A DNA stretch of 64,000 nucleotides from Candidatus Latescibacterota bacterium. Lineage in GTDB: Bacteria; Latescibacterota; UBA2968; UBA8231. The DNA lies in the NCBI GenBank assembly GCA_022819745.1, contig JAJEGS010000035.1, forward strand, positions 268,925-332,924, read 5' to 3'. Position numbers and translations under genes: made by a program. The notes beneath the pieces are model-generated. The model was not told where the DNA came from. It made no database searches and saw nothing but the letters and a program-made list of their open reading frames with translations. This document shows positions 56,835-64,000 of this stretch, piece by piece. Numbering within the stretch: position 1 is the stretch's first letter; every line of letters begins with the position of its first letter.

Positions 56835-58070
56835 CTGAGACCGCTCAATGCAGTAGGGCGGCAGCACGTACACGCTATTGCCCAGTGGCCGCAGCAGGAA
56901 TCCCCGCGCCAAAAATCGCTCCCTCAGCAGCGGCCCCACCTCGTGCAGGTATCCTTCCTCGCCTTCGACAATCACATCCGCCGCCACAATCGTACCGCAC
57001 ACCCGCACCCGCTTGAGCCGTGGGTGGCTGCGCAGCCGCACCACTTCCTCGCGCTGCCAAGTCGCTAGCCGACGAAAAGGCTCGCCAGCCAGCAAATCCA
57101 GCGAGGCCAGCGCAGCCGCGCAGCCCAAGGGATTGGCCGTATAGGAGTGCCCGTGATAGAAGGCTTTAGTCGGGTCATCGTGATAGAAAGCCGCGAAAAT
57201 CCGCTCGCTGCAAACGGTGGCCGCCATAGGTAAAAAACCACCGGTCAGCCCCTTGGCCAAGCAGATGATATCCGGTTGGGTCGCGGCTTTCTCGCAGGCG
57301 AAGAGCGCCCCGGTGCGACCAAATCCGGTCAGCACTTCGTCGTAAATGTCCAACACATCCCATTGGCGCAAAAGCGCCTGCACAGCCGAGAGAAAGTGCG
57401 GTCGGCACATCCGCATGCCTCCGGCACCTTGCACTAGCGGCTCAAGTATCATGGCTGCGTACTGGTTGGGATGGCGTGCCAACAGCTCCTCCAGTCGCGC
57501 AAGTGCCCGCGCCTCTTTGGCCTCTACTTCTCCATCGCCCTCCCAAGTGGCCGGAAAGGGCACGGCGTCCGTCGGAAAGAGCAAGTCGGCAAAAGGACGC
57601 GTAAAAAGCGAGCGCTCCCCCACCGACATCGCCCCGAACGTGTCGCCGTGATAGGCCCCCTCGAAACGCAGAAAGCGCGTGCGATCTCGCTCGCCCTGAT
57701 TGCGCCAAAACTGATAGGCCAGCTTGAGCGCGACTTCCACGGCCGTCGAGCCGTCGTCCGAGTAGAAAACCCACTTTAGCGGCACGGGCAAGGCATCCAC
57801 CAACCGCCGGGCCAACTCTTCGGCGGGGCGATGGGTAAATCCGGCGGCTATTACCTGTTCTAACTCTTTGGCCTGCTCGGCCACCGCGGCGGCGATTTTG
57901 GGCTGACCGTGGCCGTGCAAGGTCACCCACCAGCTCGAAATGCAGTCGAGGATCTGCCGCCCATCCTCCAGTTCTAGCACTGCCCCGCGGCCAGCGCGCA
58001 CCTGCTGCACTGGCAACGCTGCCTTCATCTGGGTAAAAGGCGACCACACGTGAGAAGTACGCTCAGCCAT
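56787..58070 (-). CDS. bioA: Adenosylmethionine-8-amino-7-oxononanoate aminotransferase
   Basis: A 427-residue class III PLP aminotransferase that makes 7,8-diaminopelargonate from KAPA using SAM as amino donor. SSWWVTLHGHGQPKI near the N-terminus is BioA-specific, the phosphate loop is in SDDGSTAVEVALKLAYQFW, and the PLP lysine is K273 in CLAKGLTGGFLPM. The ATG at 58070 overlaps the bioD end by 8 nt; an earlier codon adds a non-family extension. It is the last gene of the minus-strand bio operon, and its 3' end overlaps bioB antisense. Confidence 0.96.
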   Translation of the reverse strand: MAERTSHVWSPFTQMKAALPVQQVRAGRGAVLELEDGRQILDCISSWWVTLHGHGQPKIAAAVAEQAKELEQVIAAGFTHRPAEELARRLVDALPVPLKWVFYSDDGSTAVEVALKLAYQFWRNQGERDRTRFLRFEGAYHGDTFGAMSVGERSLFTRPFADLLFPTDAVPFPATWEGDGEVEAKEARALARLEELLARHPNQYAAMILEPLVQGAGGMRMCRPHFLSAVQALLRQWDVLDIYDEVLTGFGRTGALFACEKAATQPDIICLAKGLTGGFLPMAATVCSERIFAAFYHDDPTKAFYHGHSYTANPLGCAAALASLDLLAGEPFRRLATWQREEVVRLRSHPRLKRVRVCGTIVAADVIVEGEEGYLHEVGPLLRERFLARGFLLRPLGNSVYVLPPYCIERSQLASIYDCFCELIDAL

Positions 58071-58686
58071 GATGGCCAAAATAGCGGGCAAAAAGCGCCC
58101 GGACCTTGGCGGGCGACAGCTCTACCCGGCGATCAATTGCAGCCAGCACAGGCACCTCTCCGTAGTGAGCGATAGCTCGGCAGTTGGCTGGGTTTGGGGG
58201 ACCGTTGACCACCACGCCCAAGAGCGGGCAACCTCGGCGGCGCAATTGGTCCAGCGTCAATAGCGTGTGATTAATGGTGCCCAATTCGCTGCGCGCCACC
58301 ACCAGCACCGGCAGCCCCAGATCGACCATCAGATCGACCATCAGGTGCCGGTCGTCGAGCGGCACCATAACTCCACCAGCTCCTTCGACGATCAAGCGCT
58401 TTTGCACGGGCAGTGCGAAACGGCTCATCTCGATCTGCACGCCCTCGCGCCGAGCCGCCTCGTGCGGCGACAGGGGTTCGCGCAGGCGATAGGTCTCCGA
58501 CAGGACGCGCTCGGCCGGCAGACCGGTGACGCGCCGCACCCAATCGGCGTCCGCATCAGCCCCGCTTTGCACGGGCTTCCAATAGGCGGCCTCCAACCCC
58601 ACGGCCAGCAGTGCCGCCACATAGGACTTGCCGACGCCCGTATCCGTACCGGTGACGAACAAGCGCGGGGGAAGTTCAGCCGCCAC
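58063..58686 (-). CDS. bioD: Dethiobiotin synthetase
   Basis: A 207-residue ATP-dependent carboxylase that forms dethiobiotin from 7,8-diaminopelargonate and CO2. The P-loop is in VTGTDTGVGKSYV, YWKPVQSG is the substrate segment, and VEGAGGVMVPL is the family hallmark. The start is GTG at 58686, lying 11 nt inside the bioC end. bioA follows with an 8-nt overlap, so the order C-D-A is translationally coupled. Confidence 0.95.
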   Translation of the reverse strand: MAAELPPRLFVTGTDTGVGKSYVAALLAVGLEAAYWKPVQSGADADADWVRRVTGLPAERVLSETYRLREPLSPHEAARREGVQIEMSRFALPVQKRLIVEGAGGVMVPLDDRHLMVDLMVDLGLPVLVVARSELGTINHTLLTLDQLRRRGCPLLGVVVNGPPNPANCRAIAHYGEVPVLAAIDRRVELSPAKVRALFARYFGHHG

Positions 58687-59482
58687 AATCCCTCGCTTTC
58701 TCGATAATCAAATAATGAATAGCGCATGTAATCTCCACGCCATTGGGGCAGTCGCGATCCCAGCCGTTCAAGAACTGGCGCAATTGCGCAGGTCCAAGGG
58801 TGCTCAGCCGCGCCGACGTGTGGGCTCCCGTGCCCTTGAAGTGGCGCAAAAAAGCGCGCGCGGTCGGAAAGCGCAGTGCAATCATCTGTTCCCATTGGCG
58901 CACGGCAACCGGCTCGTCGGCGAATACGCGGGCGACAGCGGCTAAGTCGGGCAAGGCGTTGGCACTACAGGGGACGCCTTGCCGCGTACATTGGTGGTGC
59001 CATTCGGCGTACGACCCCGCCCCCGGATAGGAGCACAGCAATCGCCCGCCGGGTTTGAGCGCGGTCAGTAGCTGCTGTAGTCCGGCGCGCAAATCGGCGA
59101 ACCAGTGAACCACAAAGCTGGCGCAGATCAAGGCGTAGCGTCCCTCACTTGCTAGCTGTTCCCCGTCCAAGACCCGGTAGTAGAGGTCTGGATGGGCGGC
59201 CTCAGCGACCATTTTCTGCCGACAATGCGCGACCATGGCCGGCGCAAGGTCGGTCAGTTCCAAGCGACGCCCGGGAAAAAGCGCAGCCAAGGATGCGCTC
59301 AAAAAGCCCGTGCCGCAACCGATTTCGAGCACTGGGCCTTCTACTAGGTCTTCGGCGCACTCGGCAGCACATTTAGCCAAAGTAGCAGCCCCAGCGCGCT
59401 GCTCCTCGGCGTGGCAGTCGTACGTCGAGGCACTGCGGGAGAAATTCTCCACGACGCGCGCTTTGAAACTCGCTTCCGTCAT
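58676..59482 (-). CDS. bioC: Malonyl-[ACP] O-methyltransferase
   Basis: A 268-residue SAM-dependent methyltransferase that methylates malonyl-ACP so that fatty acid synthesis can elongate it to pimeloyl-ACP. VLEIGCGTGFLSASLAALFP is the SAM motif, FSRSASTYDCHAEEQRAGA the BioC N-terminus, and ICASFVVHWFADL follows. The ATG at 59482 overlaps the bioH-type stop as ATGA; an earlier in-frame codon at 59503 is rejected. bioD follows with an 11-nt overlap. Confidence 0.93.
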   Translation of the reverse strand: MTEASFKARVVENFSRSASTYDCHAEEQRAGAATLAKCAAECAEDLVEGPVLEIGCGTGFLSASLAALFPGRRLELTDLAPAMVAHCRQKMVAEAAHPDLYYRVLDGEQLASEGRYALICASFVVHWFADLRAGLQQLLTALKPGGRLLCSYPGAGSYAEWHHQCTRQGVPCSANALPDLAAVARVFADEPVAVRQWEQMIALRFPTARAFLRHFKGTGAHTSARLSTLGPAQLRQFLNGWDRDCPNGVEITCAIHYLIIEKARDCGG

Positions 59483-60141
59483 ACAGGTCGCATCCCGCGC
59501 CAAGCCCGTTCAACTTGTTCCCAACACGCGCGAACATGCGTCAAGGGCAGCGCGTGGCCCGCCTCTGCGACGATGGCAAGCTCGCTGTTGGGCAGCATCT
59601 CGCGCAACTCCTCGGCCCGCTCCACGGGCACCACGCGATCGCGGCTGCCGTGCAAAATGAGCACCTGTGCTGCGGTTGGTATCGAGCTTAGTTCCAGCAC
59701 GCTCTCCTGCAACAATTGCAAATCGCGGCGCAAGCTGTCGGCGTCAACAGTCCCGGACCGATAGCTGTCCGACGGCGCACCACAACGGGCGTAAAAATCG
59801 GCCAACAAAGCCGCTGGCTCGCGCTCCAAGCGCGCCAGCATCTGCTCTACGGTGCGGCGCGAGCGCCGGGCCTTGCGGTCGCACGGAGAGTGAAAGCTGT
59901 GAAAGCCGCTGATGACCACAATCAACTCCGCCGCCGCACATAGCTGCGGTGGCAACAAGTGCAAGCCGAGAGAGTGCGCCAAGACGATGCGTGGCTGGAC
60001 CTCGACCGCCATAGCTGGGCCAAAATACCCTCGGTCTAGGCAGTGCAGCACGAAGTTAGCGGGCAAGACATCCCGCCAGCGATCCCAGCACCAAGCGCCA
60101 AAGCCCCACCCGTGTTGGGCGACCACGTCAACGACGGCCAT
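59479..60141 (-). CDS. bioH: Pimeloyl-[ACP] methyl ester esterase (BioH/BioK-type alpha/beta hydrolase)
   Basis: A 220-residue alpha/beta hydrolase expected to free pimeloyl-ACP from its methyl ester. QHGWGFGAWCWDRW is the oxyanion region, the nucleophile lies in LAHSLGLHLLP, the aspartate in ILHGSRDRVVP, and the histidine in EAGHALP. The nucleophile elbow is A-H-S-L-G, not the G-x-S-x-G of BioH, and the protein is shorter than BioH, so a BioK-like (cyanobacterial-type) subfamily is plausible. The ATG at 60141 overlaps bioF by 14 nt and the stop overlaps bioC by 4 nt. Its place between bioF and bioC supports the role. Confidence 0.82.
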   Translation of the reverse strand: MAVVDVVAQHGWGFGAWCWDRWRDVLPANFVLHCLDRGYFGPAMAVEVQPRIVLAHSLGLHLLPPQLCAAAELIVVISGFHSFHSPCDRKARRSRRTVEQMLARLEREPAALLADFYARCGAPSDSYRSGTVDADSLRRDLQLLQESVLELSSIPTAAQVLILHGSRDRVVPVERAEELREMLPNSELAIVAEAGHALPLTHVRACWEQVERAWRGMRPV

Positions 60142-61294
60142 CGCGCCACCGCTGTAGCAATTCAATTAGCATATCGAGGTCGCTCTGCTGGTGCAGGGCG
60201 CTGAGCGCCAAGCGAATCCGCGCCCGGCCCGGCTCGACCGTAGGAGGGCGTATGGCCACCGCGAGGACGCCGTTTTCTTCTAGATAAGCGTTCAGAGCCA
60301 GCGCTTCGTCCTCCGCACCCACCATCAGCGGTACGATCTGTGCGGTCGCCGCGCCCGTGTCCCATCCTTGTGCCCTGAGCGCGCCGCGCAAGTAGTCGGC
60401 ATGGGCGAGCAATGTCCGGCGCTGGGCATCCATCTGCGGCACCAGATCTAGCGCCGCATCCACTGCTCCCAAGATGGCTGGTGGCAGTGCGGTCGTATAG
60501 ATGAATCCTGGGCAGCAGTTGACCAAGTACTCCCACAGCTTCTCGCCGCAGGCCACGTACGCCCCAAAAGATCCGAGCGCTTTGCCGAACGTGCCGATGC
60601 ATACGTCCACAGCCTTGCCGCACGTCAGCCCCATCCCCCGCTCGCCCAAAACGCCCGTGGCGTGCGCTTCGTCGATGACCAGCAGCGCGTCGAATTCTCC
60701 GGCTAACTCGACGAGTGCGTCAATGTCGCTGACATCGCCGTCCATGCTAAACACTGACTCGGTGACAATCACCCGGCGCGAATGTTCCGCCCCCGCGCTT
60801 TCCGCCAGCAGAGCGCGCAGGTGATCCAAATCGCCGTGGCGGTAGCGCCGCATCCGACAGCGCCCCAAAACCGCCCCTTGGACTAAACTGTTGTGGCAGA
60901 GCCGGTCGAGCAGGATGAGCGCGCGCCGATCGACCAGCGTCGGCAGCAGCGAAACATTGGCCTGATAGCCGGAATTGAGCACCAGCGCCCGCTCGGCCTG
61001 CTTGAGCTTAGCCAAGGTCTGCTCCACTTGGGCAAAGCCCGGCTGGGAACCACAAATCAAGCGCGAGGCCGTGGCACCGGCCCCGTAGCGCTTGACGAAC
61101 TCAACGGCCCGCGCCTGCAACAGCGGGTGCGACGCCAAGCCGAGATAGTCGTTGGAGCTAAAATTGACCAACTCGCGGCCATCGGCGCGAACGCGCGCGC
61201 CGCCGCACGGCTCGTAGGTCCGCAGCGACCGCATCTGCCCGGCCTGTTGCCGCCGCGTCAACTCGGCGTGAATAAAATCGAATTTTCCCTGCAT
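60128..61294 (-). CDS. bioF: 8-amino-7-oxononanoate synthase
   Basis: A 388-residue alpha-oxoamine synthase that condenses pimeloyl-ACP with alanine to KAPA. FSSNDYLGLASHP is the family start, LVIDEAHATGVLGERG holds the PLP-contacting residues, and K238 in GTFGKALGSFG is the Schiff-base lysine. The ATG at 61294 is chosen to match the family N-terminus (MQGKFDFIHAEL); the ribosome site is poor. It is the first gene of the minus-strand bioF-H-C-D-A operon, divergent from panB across about 110 bp. Confidence 0.95.
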   Translation of the reverse strand: MQGKFDFIHAELTRRQQAGQMRSLRTYEPCGGARVRADGRELVNFSSNDYLGLASHPLLQARAVEFVKRYGAGATASRLICGSQPGFAQVEQTLAKLKQAERALVLNSGYQANVSLLPTLVDRRALILLDRLCHNSLVQGAVLGRCRMRRYRHGDLDHLRALLAESAGAEHSRRVIVTESVFSMDGDVSDIDALVELAGEFDALLVIDEAHATGVLGERGMGLTCGKAVDVCIGTFGKALGSFGAYVACGEKLWEYLVNCCPGFIYTTALPPAILGAVDAALDLVPQMDAQRRTLLAHADYLRGALRAQGWDTGAATAQIVPLMVGAEDEALALNAYLEENGVLAVAIRPPTVEPGRARIRLALSALHQQSDLDMLIELLQRWRDGRR

Positions 61295-61348
61295 AAAGGT
61301 GAAGCTGTGCCAAATGATTCGCCCAAGCAAGGCGAGCCGCCTATAGGC

Positions 61349-61377
61349 TTGCCGCGCAGGGTGCGCCGCTCTATACT
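61349..61377 (+). promoter_or_regulatory. Putative sigma70-type promoter of panB
   Basis: TTGCCG (-35) at 61349-61354 and TATACT (-10) at 61372-61377 are separated by 17 bp. Transcription would begin near 61384, about 22 nt before the panB ATG. No BirA-type operator was recognised in this divergent bioF/panB region. Confidence 0.45.
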
Positions 61378-61406
61378 ATCGCCTGTAAACTTGCCCCTCC
61401 GCTGCC

Positions 61407-62303
61407 ATGGCGACGACGACCAATAAAATCACTGTTTCTTCGCTCCAGTCCAAAAAGGAGCGCGGCCAAAAGATCTGCATGTTGACGGCCTACGACTACC
61501 CCACGGCCGCGCTGCAAGACGAAGCCGGCCTCGACGTGATCTTGGTCGGCGACTCCGTGGGTACCAATGTCTTGGGCTATCGCGGTCCGCAACAGGTGAC
61601 CATGGAAGATATCCTCCACCACCTGCGGGCTGTGCGCCGGGCTGTGCGCCGGGCCTTTCTCCTCGCCGACCTGCCCTTCATGTCCTTTCAGCCGTCGGTC
61701 GAGACCGCAGTCAAAAACGCCGGACGCTTGGTGCAGGAAGGCGGGGCCGAAGGCGTCAAATTAGAGGGCGGCCTGCCGGTCTTGCCGCAGCTAAAAGCCA
61801 TCGTTGACGCCGGCATTCCGGTCGTCGGCCATCTCGGGTTTACTCCGCAGTCCCAGGCCCGCGAATTCTACCTGTTCAGCGACCGGCGCGGCACCGTACC
61901 CAAGTTTCACGGCAAGGGGCCGAAGGGGGCCAAAGCCCTCGTCGAGCAAGCCCTGCGCTTGGAGGACGTCGGCGTATTCTCCCTAGTTTTGGAAATGGTC
62001 ACTGAAGAAGCGGCCCGAGCCGTCACCGAGCGGCTCAAAATTCCAGTCATCGGCATTGGCGCTGGCCGCTATTGCGACGGCCAAGTGCTGATCGTCCACG
62101 ACCTCGTCGGCCTCAACGAAGAAGACCTAATCCTGACCAAAGCCTACGGCCAAGCGCGCCAGGATTGGATCGAAATGTTCAAAACGTACTGCCGAGAAGT
62201 CGCCGAAGGCCACTTCCCCACGGCCGAAAACGCAGCGCATATGGCCCCCGAAAAACGCGCTCAACTAGATCAACTGCTCAACGATAACGGTAAGAATCGC
62301 TAA
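61407..62303 (+). CDS. panB: 3-methyl-2-oxobutanoate hydroxymethyltransferase
   Basis: A 298-residue TIM-barrel enzyme that makes ketopantoate for coenzyme A synthesis. MLTAYDYPTAALQDEAGLDVILVGDS holds the metal-binding aspartates, LLADLPFMSFQ and VKLEGG follow, and HLGFTPQS and VIGIGAGRYCDGQ complete the signature. Length is about 30 residues above the shortest family members, due to the C-terminal tail. It is divergent from bioF, and the downstream symporter gene begins 22 nt after it. panC and panD are not in the window. Confidence 0.95.
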   Translation: MATTTNKITVSSLQSKKERGQKICMLTAYDYPTAALQDEAGLDVILVGDSVGTNVLGYRGPQQVTMEDILHHLRAVRRAVRRAFLLADLPFMSFQPSVETAVKNAGRLVQEGGAEGVKLEGGLPVLPQLKAIVDAGIPVVGHLGFTPQSQAREFYLFSDRRGTVPKFHGKGPKGAKALVEQALRLEDVGVFSLVLEMVTEEAARAVTERLKIPVIGIGAGRYCDGQVLIVHDLVGLNEEDLILTKAYGQARQDWIEMFKTYCREVAEGHFPTAENAAHMAPEKRAQLDQLLNDNGKNR

Positions 62304-62325
62304 TCCTTCGAGAGGAAAATATCCC

Positions 62326-63843
62326 ATGCGCTTATTCTACGCCGCTGCCCTGATTTTGTGGACCACCGCCCCCGCTCTAGCCCAAGAAGCCGACCAAAAC
62401 TGGATTCAGGCGGCCATCGCCAACTTGGATGCCGCGTTTGGCTCCATCGTCTCGGCGATGGCTGGTGTTCTCTTCGCCGACCTAGGGACGAAAATTCCCC
62501 TCATCATCTGGGTGCTCGTCCTAGGCGGCATCTACTATTCGTTCTATTTCGGCTGGATCTCCCTGCGCGGCTTCCGCCACTCCATCGACGTCATCCGCGG
62601 TCGCTACGACGATCCCAACGACCCAGGCGAGATCTCCCATTTCCAAGCTCTCACCAGCGCCCTGTCAGCTACCATCGGCCTCGGTAACATCGCCGGCGTC
62701 GCCATTGCCGTCAGCTTGGGCGGGCCGGGTGCGGTCTTCTGGATGCTCCTGACCGCCTTATTCGGCATGTCCTCCAAGCTGGCTTCCTGCACCCTAGCCG
62801 TCATGTACCGCAAAATTCACCCCGACGGCCGCATCTCCGGCGGGCCGATGTACTACCTAGAGCACGGACTTGCCGGTAAAGGACTCAAGTCGTTGGGCCG
62901 CGTCTTCGCCATTTTGTTCGCCATTTTCACCATTGGTGGCTCCCTTGGCGGTGGCAACATGTTCCAAGTCAACCAGACGGTCGAGATCCTCACCACTGTA
63001 TCCCCGGCTATAGGGGAATACAACTGGGCCTTAGGCATCCTCTTCGCCTTGTTGATCTCCTTGGTCATCATCGGCGGCATCAAGCGGATCGGCCGCGTCA
63101 CCTCGCGGATCGTGCCCTTCATGTGCCTGCTCTACGTGGCAGCCTCCCTCATCATCATTCTGTCGCACATCGGCGATGTGCCTGCCATGATCGCGACCAT
63201 TTTCCGCGAAGCCTTCTCGCCACAGGCCCTGTACGGCGGCTTTTTAGGCGTCCTAGTCGTCGGTATCAAGCGGGCAGCCTTTTCCAATGAGGCCGGTCTC
63301 GGCTCGGCGGCTTTTGCCCATGCCGCGGCCAAGACCAACGAGCCAGCGCGCGAGGGCATGGTCGCGATGATCGGCCCCTTCATCGACACGATCGTCATCT
63401 GCTTGATGACAGCTTTGGTCTGCATGATTACCGGGGTGTACACCGATCCTCAGTTCCAAGCAAGTGAAGGCTTTATCGTCGGAGCCAAAATGACTTCCGC
63501 GGCCTTTGATTCGTTCCTGCCCGGCGCCCGCTACGTCCTCGCCATTGGCGTCATGCTCTTTGCCTACTCAACCATGATTTCGTGGTCGTACTACGGGGAG
63601 CGAGCGTGGGAATACCTATTTGGCAGTCGCTTCAACCTAATTTTCCGGGTCATTTTCGTCGTCTTTGTCGTCTTCGGCTCGGTCGTCACGCTCAAAAACG
63701 TGCTCGACTTTACCGATATGCTCATTTTGAGCATGGCCTTCCCCAACATCATCGGCGGCGTCATCCTCAGCCCGCAGATCAAGGCGTGCTTGCAAGATTA
63801 CTGGGGTCGGCTGAAAAGCGGCGAGATGCAGCGCTACAAGTAG
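62326..63843 (+). CDS. Sodium:alanine symporter (AGCS family)
   Basis: A 505-residue membrane transporter with an N-terminal signal-like segment (about 1-20) and some eleven helices. ATIGLGNIAGVAIAVSLGGPGAVFWM, DGRISGGPMYYLEHGL, and AFSNEAGLGSAAFAHAAAKT are AGCS hallmarks. It imports alanine or glycine driven by Na+, which would use the gradient made by the NQR pump. It starts 22 nt after panB with GAGAGGA upstream. Alanine supply is also relevant to bioF, which consumes it, but that link is inference. Confidence 0.93.
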   Translation: MRLFYAAALILWTTAPALAQEADQNWIQAAIANLDAAFGSIVSAMAGVLFADLGTKIPLIIWVLVLGGIYYSFYFGWISLRGFRHSIDVIRGRYDDPNDPGEISHFQALTSALSATIGLGNIAGVAIAVSLGGPGAVFWMLLTALFGMSSKLASCTLAVMYRKIHPDGRISGGPMYYLEHGLAGKGLKSLGRVFAILFAIFTIGGSLGGGNMFQVNQTVEILTTVSPAIGEYNWALGILFALLISLVIIGGIKRIGRVTSRIVPFMCLLYVAASLIIILSHIGDVPAMIATIFREAFSPQALYGGFLGVLVVGIKRAAFSNEAGLGSAAFAHAAAKTNEPAREGMVAMIGPFIDTIVICLMTALVCMITGVYTDPQFQASEGFIVGAKMTSAAFDSFLPGARYVLAIGVMLFAYSTMISWSYYGERAWEYLFGSRFNLIFRVIFVVFVVFGSVVTLKNVLDFTDMLILSMAFPNIIGGVILSPQIKACLQDYWGRLKSGEMQRYK

Positions 63844-63846
63844 GGT

Positions 63847-64000
63847 TCAGGGGGCGTCTCCGCCTTCCAACCACTCGCGGTCTGCGGCCAAGTAAATTTC
63901 CTCGACCTCCAAGTCGGCAAAGGCCGCAGACCACCGCTGCCAATCGGCCCGTTCTTCCTGCTCCTGCATCCGCAGCCGCACCACAAAGGCAAAGCGATTG
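63847..64000 (-). CDS. C-terminal end of an unidentified gene (cut by window)
   Basis: A minus-strand frame is open from the window edge to a TGA at 63847-63849, giving 50 residues that begin NRFAFVVRLRMQEQEERADW and end with an acidic EWLEGGDAP tail. It converges on the AGCS symporter, whose stop is 3 nt away. The composition is amphipathic and coding-like (no stop in 50 codons). No family was recognised from this fragment. Confidence 0.6.
   Translation of the reverse strand, partial: NRFAFVVRLRMQEQEERADWQRWSAAFADLEVEEIYLAADREWLEGGDAP

Noticed and set aside
61629..61652. 12-bp tandem repeat in panB (AVRRAVRR)
   Set aside because: Compared with E. coli PanB as recalled, the segment has the normal length, so it appears to be substitution in a variable loop and not an insertion.

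Overview
The window reads as a gene-dense chromosomal segment (roughly 60% GC) of a Gram-negative-type bacterium. Evidence for that is the lipoprotein and Sec signal peptides, a Na+-translocating NADH:quinone reductase, a complete F1Fo ATP synthase and ABC uptake genes. No rRNA, tRNA, phage, insertion sequence or CRISPR array is visible. Three PhyH-type dioxygenases, a sulfatase, two Gfo/Idh/MocA oxidoreductases, an enolase-superfamily dehydratase, iron and zinc alcohol dehydrogenases and an RsbU/RsbW/STAS signalling set resemble the gene content of uncultured marine or sponge-associated lineages such as Latescibacterota or Poribacteria. That placement is inference from gene content only.

Layout. 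1-6.7 kb: carbohydrate or acid-sugar catabolism (partial Zn-dehydrogenase, enolase-superfamily protein, KDPG-type aldolase, two PhyH proteins), with msrB, a flavin reductase and an iron alcohol dehydrogenase on the opposite strand. 6.8-13.7 kb: an ammonium transporter followed by a STAS protein, meeting tail-to-tail a four-gene translationally coupled signalling operon (response regulator/PP2C phosphatase, RsbW-like kinase, periplasmic ligand-binding protein, histidine kinase). 13.7-25.5 kb: more dehydrogenases, a TIM-barrel isomerase, a PLP decarboxylase, an amidohydrolase, a sulfatase, a third PhyH protein and a convergent pair of Gfo/Idh/MocA proteins. 25.5-33.2 kb (minus strand): an MFS-SpeE-TPR fusion, a ThDP enzyme, a membrane protein strongly resembling the animal ANKH (progressive ankylosis) transporter, and a D-aminoacylase coupled to it. 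33.3-40.4 kb (plus strand): two tandem family-5 solute-binding lipoproteins and a complete RbsBAC-type sugar ABC transporter. 40.4-42.1 kb: an ankyrin-repeat protein.

42.3-55.5 kb is a minus-strand bioenergetic block. nqrABCDEF-nqrM is followed, after an apparent intrinsic terminator, by atpZ, an atpI-like gene and atpBEFHAGDC. The c subunit lacks the sodium-binding signature, so the NQR pump probably makes a Na+ gradient used by other transporters (for example the Na+/alanine symporter at the right end) while ATP synthesis uses protons. 55.8-61.3 kb carries a full biotin set: bioB on plus, and bioF-bioH/K-bioC-bioD-bioA overlapping on minus. panB, an AGCS symporter and the end of an unidentified gene close the window.

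Most notable items: the bacterial ANKH-like protein, the Amt-STAS/partner-switch module, the NQR/H+-ATPase arrangement, a non-canonical active site in the enolase-superfamily protein, and a 456-bp gene-free gap with a coding-like segment that shares a near-exact 25-bp block with a gene 3.7 kb away.
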